Source: Candidatus Omnitrophota bacterium (GTDB lineage Bacteria > Omnitrophota > Gorgyraeia > Velamenicoccales > Velamenicoccaceae). Taken from it: a stretch of 8,513 nt of DNA. This document shows positions 5,643 through 8,513 of this stretch, piece by piece (the first letter of the stretch is position 1; every line of letters starts with the position of its first letter). Location: positions 1-8,513 of the forward strand of contig JAQUOM010000067.1 in NCBI GenBank assembly GCA_028717105.1. Reading direction: 5' to 3'. The notes beneath the pieces were generated by a model. The model made no database searches, was not told where the DNA came from, and saw nothing but the letters and a program-made list of their open reading frames with translations. Position numbers and translations under genes: made by a program.

Positions 5643-7073
5643 ATGGCGACTTTATTGATCCTTTTGCCCCTGGCGATCATCATGGTCCTGAACCTTCCTT
5701 TTAAGGATGCGTTCAAGAGGGCTGCTCCGTTTTTGGGCGGCTGTTTTTATCTGTTGCAGGCCGCGCTTGTGGTTTTTCATCCCGCGGCCTTCTGGGACGA
5801 TATCTATAATCCCCTGGAGGCTTTTTTTGCCTTTGAGTGTTCCACGGACGCCTTGAGCCTGGTTTTGTTTTTATCTATTGCGATCGTTGGTTTTGTCGCG
5901 GTCCTTGTGGGCGCTCACGCGCTTAAAAATCCCCGGCAGAGATTTTTTCTGATCAATCTCCTGCTGCTGGCGACGGTCGGCATGAACGCCAATGTGATGG
6001 TGACGGATCTGTTTTCCACCTACGTGTTCCTGGAGGTGACGGCGGTTGCTTCTTTTATCCTGATCGCCATGATGAAAGGCGAGGGGGCGCTGGAAGGCGC
6101 GTTTAAATACATTATTCTTTCTGTCATCGCCTCTGTCATGATGTTGTTGTCTTTGGCCTTGCTGGTCCTCGTGACAGGGCAGACGTCTTTTGAGGCTGTG
6201 CGGGCCGGCTTGGGGGCTTCTCCCGAAAGCCTTTTCGTCAAGATGGCGATGATCCTGTTTGTCTGCGGGTTGTTCGTAAAGGGAGGGGTTGTCCCTTTTC
6301 ACGCATGGGTGCCCGATGTGTACGCATCGGCGCCTTCATTCGTCTCCGTGTTTTTGGCAGGCATCGTGACGAAAGTTTCCGGCGTTTATATCCTTATGCG
6401 CCTTTTAGTCTCTGTTTTCGGTTTTGAGGCTTCCGTCCAGCAGGTTATCATGTTTGTCGGTGCGCTTTCTATCGTGGTGGGCGCTTTGGCTGCACTGGCC
6501 CAGCGCGATTTCAAGAGGATGCTGGCGTATTCGAGTATCAGCCAGGTCGGTTATATCGTTCTGGCGCTGGGATGCGGTACGCCGCTGGCGGTCGCCGGCG
6601 CCGCGTTCCATCTCTTTAATCACGCGGTCTTCAAGTCTTTGCTTTTTGTGAATGCCCAGGGAGTAGAAGAACGCTGCGGCACGACGCATATGGAGATGGT
6701 ATCGGGATTGGGTTCCAGGATGCCCGTCACCGGATGGACGTCGGTCATCGCCCTGCTTTCGACGGCAGGTGTTCCGCCGCTGGCCGGCTTCTGGAGCAAG
6801 TTGTTGATCATCATGGCGCTCTTGAATGCGTCCCGTTACGGTTATGCGGCCGTGGCGCTTTTTTCGAGTGTCTTGACCCTGGCATATTTTCTTTCCATGC
6901 AGCGCCGCATGTTTTTCGGCAAGCCGCACAAAGGCATGGAGAATATCCGGGAAGCGGGGCCGGTGATCGTAGGGGTAGAGATCATTTTGGCGGGCATCAC
7001 GGTCGGGGCGGGTCTGCTTTACCCCCTGGTCCTGGAGTATTTCATTTTGCCTGTTCAGCGGGTCGTCGGTTGA
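5643..7073 (+). CDS. Antiporter subunit 3 (NuoN/MrpD/HyfF-like)
   Basis: A 476-residue multi-spanning protein of the same superfamily, third in a row. Conserved points: E131 (VFLEVTAVASF), K213 in FVKGGVVPFHAWVPD (211-225), K244 in the TM8 stretch (AGIVTKVSGVYILMR), FKRMLAYSSISQVGYI (290-305), H323/H327/K331, and K386 (PPLAGFWSK). The PFHAWVPDVYASAPS version of the TM7-8 loop is closer to NuoN and HyfF-type subunits than to the other two copies. It ends without a lateral-helix extension. It starts 12 bases after the previous stop; the spacer is purine-rich (AAAGAAAG) with only a weak ribosome site, which suggests translational coupling. Expected to move H+ or Na+ together with the other two copies. 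Confidence 0.87.
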   Translation: MATLLILLPLAIIMVLNLPFKDAFKRAAPFLGGCFYLLQAALVVFHPAAFWDDIYNPLEAFFAFECSTDALSLVLFLSIAIVGFVAVLVGAHALKNPRQRFFLINLLLLATVGMNANVMVTDLFSTYVFLEVTAVASFILIAMMKGEGALEGAFKYIILSVIASVMMLLSLALLVLVTGQTSFEAVRAGLGASPESLFVKMAMILFVCGLFVKGGVVPFHAWVPDVYASAPSFVSVFLAGIVTKVSGVYILMRLLVSVFGFEASVQQVIMFVGALSIVVGALAALAQRDFKRMLAYSSISQVGYIVLALGCGTPLAVAGAAFHLFNHAVFKSLLFVNAQGVEERCGTTHMEMVSGLGSRMPVTGWTSVIALLSTAGVPPLAGFWSKLLIIMALLNASRYGYAAVALFSSVLTLAYFLSMQRRMFFGKPHKGMENIREAGPVIVGVEIILAGITVGAGLLYPLVLEYFILPVQRVVG

Positions 7074-7083
7074 GGTGACGAAG

Positions 7084-7578
7084 ATGACGATGGAGATGGT
7101 CCTTCTTTTGATTCTGCTGGCCGCAACGGTCTGGACCGTTATGACAACCAGATTGCTGCGCGCCGTTATCGGCCTGGCCTTGACGAGCGTGATCCTGACG
7201 ATTCTCATGTATCGTTTCGGGGCGCCCTTGGCAGGTGTTTTTGAGTTGTCTGTTTGCGCGGGATTGATCCCTGTCATCTTTGTCACGACCGTCAGTTTTA
7301 CCCAGCGCCTGACACCGGAGAAGCTGGTCGTGCGCAAAAAAGAGCGCATGCTGAAATTCTGGTTTCTGCCGGTCCTGATCGTCCTCGTAGGCATGGTATT
7401 GACCCAGGTGCACGTGACGATCGATTTTCCGCCGGTGTCGCCCGAGGCCCTCCGGACGGACCCGCGGGCTATTTTATGGAACTTGCGCCACTTGGACCTC
7501 GTCGGACAGATAGCGGTCCTTCTGGCGGGCGTTTTCGGCGTCGTCGTGTTCTTTAAGGAGGATCCCTCATGCCGGTAG
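7084..7578 (+). CDS. NuoJ/MbhD-like membrane subunit
   Basis: A 164-residue protein with about five membrane helices, equivalent to complex I NuoJ (ND6) and to the MbhD/MrpB (DUF4040) subunits of hydrogenases and Mrp antiporters. The stretch FGAPLAGVFELSVCAGLIPV (45-64) resembles the GAPDVAxTEAxVGAG signature of DUF4040, with E54 in the place of its conserved glutamate. A charged loop (about 74-90) separates the first three helices from two more; the end, LDLVGQIAVLLAGVFGVVVF (137-156), is typical of the last NuoJ helix. The GAGGTGA at 7072-7078 sets ATG 7084 as the start; the in-frame GTG at 7075 lies within that site. It starts 10 bases after the previous stop, and its own 3' end overlaps the next gene by 10 bases. 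Likely part of the proton path at the base of the membrane arm. Confidence 0.82.
   Translation: MTMEMVLLLILLAATVWTVMTTRLLRAVIGLALTSVILTILMYRFGAPLAGVFELSVCAGLIPVIFVTTVSFTQRLTPEKLVVRKKERMLKFWFLPVLIVLVGMVLTQVHVTIDFPPVSPEALRTDPRAILWNLRHLDLVGQIAVLLAGVFGVVVFFKEDPSCR
7555..7562 (+). promoter_or_regulatory. Strong ribosome binding site for the NuoK-like gene
   Basis: AAGGAGGA is a near-perfect Shine-Dalgarno sequence inside the end of the NuoJ-like gene, seven bases from its GAGG core to ATG 7569. It is the best ribosome site in the operon and fixes the overlapping start. Confidence 0.75.
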
Positions 7579-7889
7579 AATCAGTGTCGTTATTCTGGAC
7601 GGCCAGCGCTTTTGTGATCCTGATGATGATTGCCGGGATCTACTGCATCCTGGCGACATTCAATTTGACGCGGGCCCTGATCGGCATCGAGATACTGATG
7701 AAGGCCGTGACGCTTCTTTTGATCGTCGTCGGCCATGTGACGCAGCATACAGCTTTGGCCCAGGCCCTTGTCATCACGCTGATCGTTATCGAGGTCGTCG
7801 TCATGGTGGCGGCGGGCGGGGTCGTCTTGAGCGTCTTCCGGAAAAATAAAACCATCGATGTCAGGCGATTGAGGAATTTAAAAGGATAG
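7569..7889 (+). CDS. NuoK-like subunit (NuoK/MrpC/HyfE superfamily)
   Basis: A 106-residue protein with three membrane helices, the size of NuoK (ND4L). Two buried glutamates stand where complex I NuoK has them: E41 in LIGIEILMKAVTLLL (38-52) and E75 in ITLIVIEVVVMVAAGG (69-84). In E. coli NuoK the pair is E36 and E72. The AQALVITLIVI wording is also close to MrpC/MnhC, but many MrpC proteins lack the second glutamate. The basic C-terminal tail (RKNKTIDVRRLRNLKG) resembles the NuoK tail ending in a Leu/Met-basic-Gly motif. With NuoJ and NuoA it would line the polar axis that links the redox module to the antiporters. It overlaps the upstream gene by 10 bases and ends 2 bases before the next. 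Confidence 0.87.
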   Translation: MPVESVSLFWTASAFVILMMIAGIYCILATFNLTRALIGIEILMKAVTLLLIVVGHVTQHTALAQALVITLIVIEVVVMVAAGGVVLSVFRKNKTIDVRRLRNLKG

Positions 7890-7891
7890 CC

Positions 7892-8224
7892 ATGTTTTCG
7901 TCTTATCTGGAGCCGCCGGTCGCTTTTCTCATCATCCTGTGCGTGACAACGCTCGCGGCGCTGTTTCTTTCCCGGTGTGCTTTTCACAATGACCGGCCGG
8001 CCGCGGGGTCCAAAAAACCCTATGCGTGCGGCGAGGATTTTGTCCAGCACCAGATCCAGCCGGATTACAGCCAGTTTTTTCCGTTTGCCTTCTTTTTTAC
8101 GATGCTTCACGTGGTGGCCTTGATCGTCGCGACCGTTCCTATCGAAACGGTAGAGTCCTTTGCCATGGCGGTTGTTTATGTCATCGGTGCGATCATCGGC
8201 CTTTTGATCCTGTTGAAAAAGTGA
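7892..8224 (+). CDS. NuoA-like subunit (ND3 family), divergent
   Basis: A 110-residue protein with three membrane helices (about 8-29, 60-80 and 86-108) and a long loop after the first, the layout of complex I NuoA/ND3. The loop contains KKPYACGED (41-49); KPYxCG with C46 matches the conserved loop cysteine of NuoA/ND3 (the KPYECGFDP region). In helix 2, however, NuoA normally has an acidic FDxE motif; here the matching stretch (FFFTMLHVVALIVATVP, 67-83) has no acid. A GGATAG/AAAGGA site (7881-7889) precedes ATG 7892, 2 bases after the NuoK-like stop. NuoA homologues are absent from E. coli Hyc and Hyf and from six-subunit Ech, so its place here beside a hydrogenase-type NuoB is notable. Likely contacts the NuoB, NuoH and NuoJ counterparts. 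Confidence 0.8.
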   Translation: MFSSYLEPPVAFLIILCVTTLAALFLSRCAFHNDRPAAGSKKPYACGEDFVQHQIQPDYSQFFPFAFFFTMLHVVALIVATVPIETVESFAMAVVYVIGAIIGLLILLKK

Positions 8225-8235
8225 GCCTGTGCGCC

Positions 8236-8513
8236 ATGCCGATTTTTAAGAAGATCATGAATTGGGCGAGGATTAAGTCTCCGTGGATACTGCATTTTAA
8301 CAGCGGCGCTTGTAACGCCTGCGACATCGAGATCATCGCGGCGTTGACCCCCCGGTACGATATCGAGCGGTTTGGGATCCAGCTCAAAGGTTCGCCGCGG
8401 CATGCCGATGTCCTGGTCTGTTCCGGCCCGGTCACGCGGCAGATCGAAGCCAGGCTCAAGCGCATCTACGAACAAATGCCTGAGCCGAAATTCGTGGTGG
8501 CTGTGGGCACGTG
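8236..8513 (+). CDS. NuoB-like hydrogenase small subunit (group 4 [NiFe] hydrogenase type), 3' truncated by window
   Basis: The first 92 codons of a soluble Fe-S protein. The stretch SPWILHFNSGACNACDIEI (15-33) places cysteines C26 and C29 as CxxC before Asp-Ile-Glu, the pattern of group 4 hydrogenase small subunits (such as CNGCDIE in Mbh and Ech relatives). Complex I NuoB has adjacent cysteines (CC) here. LTPRYDIERFGIQLKGSPRH (37-56) and VLVCSGPVTRQ (59-69) follow the same family; the read stops within VAVGT, just where the third cluster cysteine (GTC) is expected. It should bind the proximal [4Fe-4S] cluster that passes electrons to a NiFe large subunit. ATG 8236 fits the usual short N-terminus (xxxNWAxxKSPW); an in-frame GTG at 8221 overlapping the previous stop would add five residues. 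Neither has a strong ribosome site. Confidence 0.87.
   Translation, partial: MPIFKKIMNWARIKSPWILHFNSGACNACDIEIIAALTPRYDIERFGIQLKGSPRHADVLVCSGPVTRQIEARLKRIYEQMPEPKFVVAVGT

Noticed and set aside
6405..7394. 329-codon - strand frame crossing two genes
   Set aside because: Antisense shadow spanning the end of antiporter 3 and the NuoJ-like gene, both of which are well supported.
2359..8513. Ordinary respiratory complex I (nuo) operon
   Set aside because: The NuoB-like protein has CxxC instead of the tandem CC of complex I, the order (L/M/N-type genes before J, K, A, B) is not the usual nuoA-N order, and the NuoA-like protein lacks the usual helix-2 acids.

Overview
This window comes from a bacterium. 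It opens with the 3' end of nrdR, a bacteria-specific repressor gene, and every gene lies on the + strand with short spacers. By eye the GC content is in the mid-50s. The mix of NrdR, a DUF151 nuclease, a CCA-adding enzyme and a multi-subunit complex I-like membrane hydrogenase points to an anaerobic or fermentative, probably uncultured lineage. Omnitrophota or a similar candidate phylum is a guess from general resemblance and was not tested.

Layout. Positions 1-2080 are a housekeeping block: the nrdR tail, a DUF151/bifunctional-nuclease protein (188-601), and a class II CCA-adding/poly(A) polymerase-type nucleotidyltransferase with an HD domain (629-2080). Positions 2081-2358 are a 278-base intergenic region. 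It holds a good sigma-70-type promoter, a small inverted repeat, a convincing intrinsic terminator (hairpin plus nine T), a possible 12-residue leader peptide that runs through that terminator, and further strong hairpins before the next gene. This looks like an attenuator or regulated leader.

Positions 2359-8513 are one tightly packed operon: three NuoL/M/N-type antiporter subunits in a row (2359-3798, 3798-5630, 5643-7073), a NuoJ/MbhD-like subunit (7084-7578), a NuoK-like subunit (7569-7889), a NuoA-like subunit (7892-8224) and the start of a NuoB-like small subunit (8236 to the window edge). The NuoB-like protein carries a CxxC pair (C26, C29) as in group 4 [NiFe] hydrogenase small subunits, not the tandem Cys-Cys of respiratory complex I. 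The operon is therefore best read as a group 4 energy-converting hydrogenase, or a close relative, with an almost complete complex I-type membrane arm.

How it would work (inference from family knowledge): a cytoplasmic hydrogenase module, whose large subunit, ferredoxin-like subunit and NuoH-like subunit should lie just downstream, would couple electron transfer between a low-potential donor such as ferredoxin and protons to H+ or Na+ movement through three antiporter-like channels and the A/J/K region. The upstream leader would control expression of the whole set.
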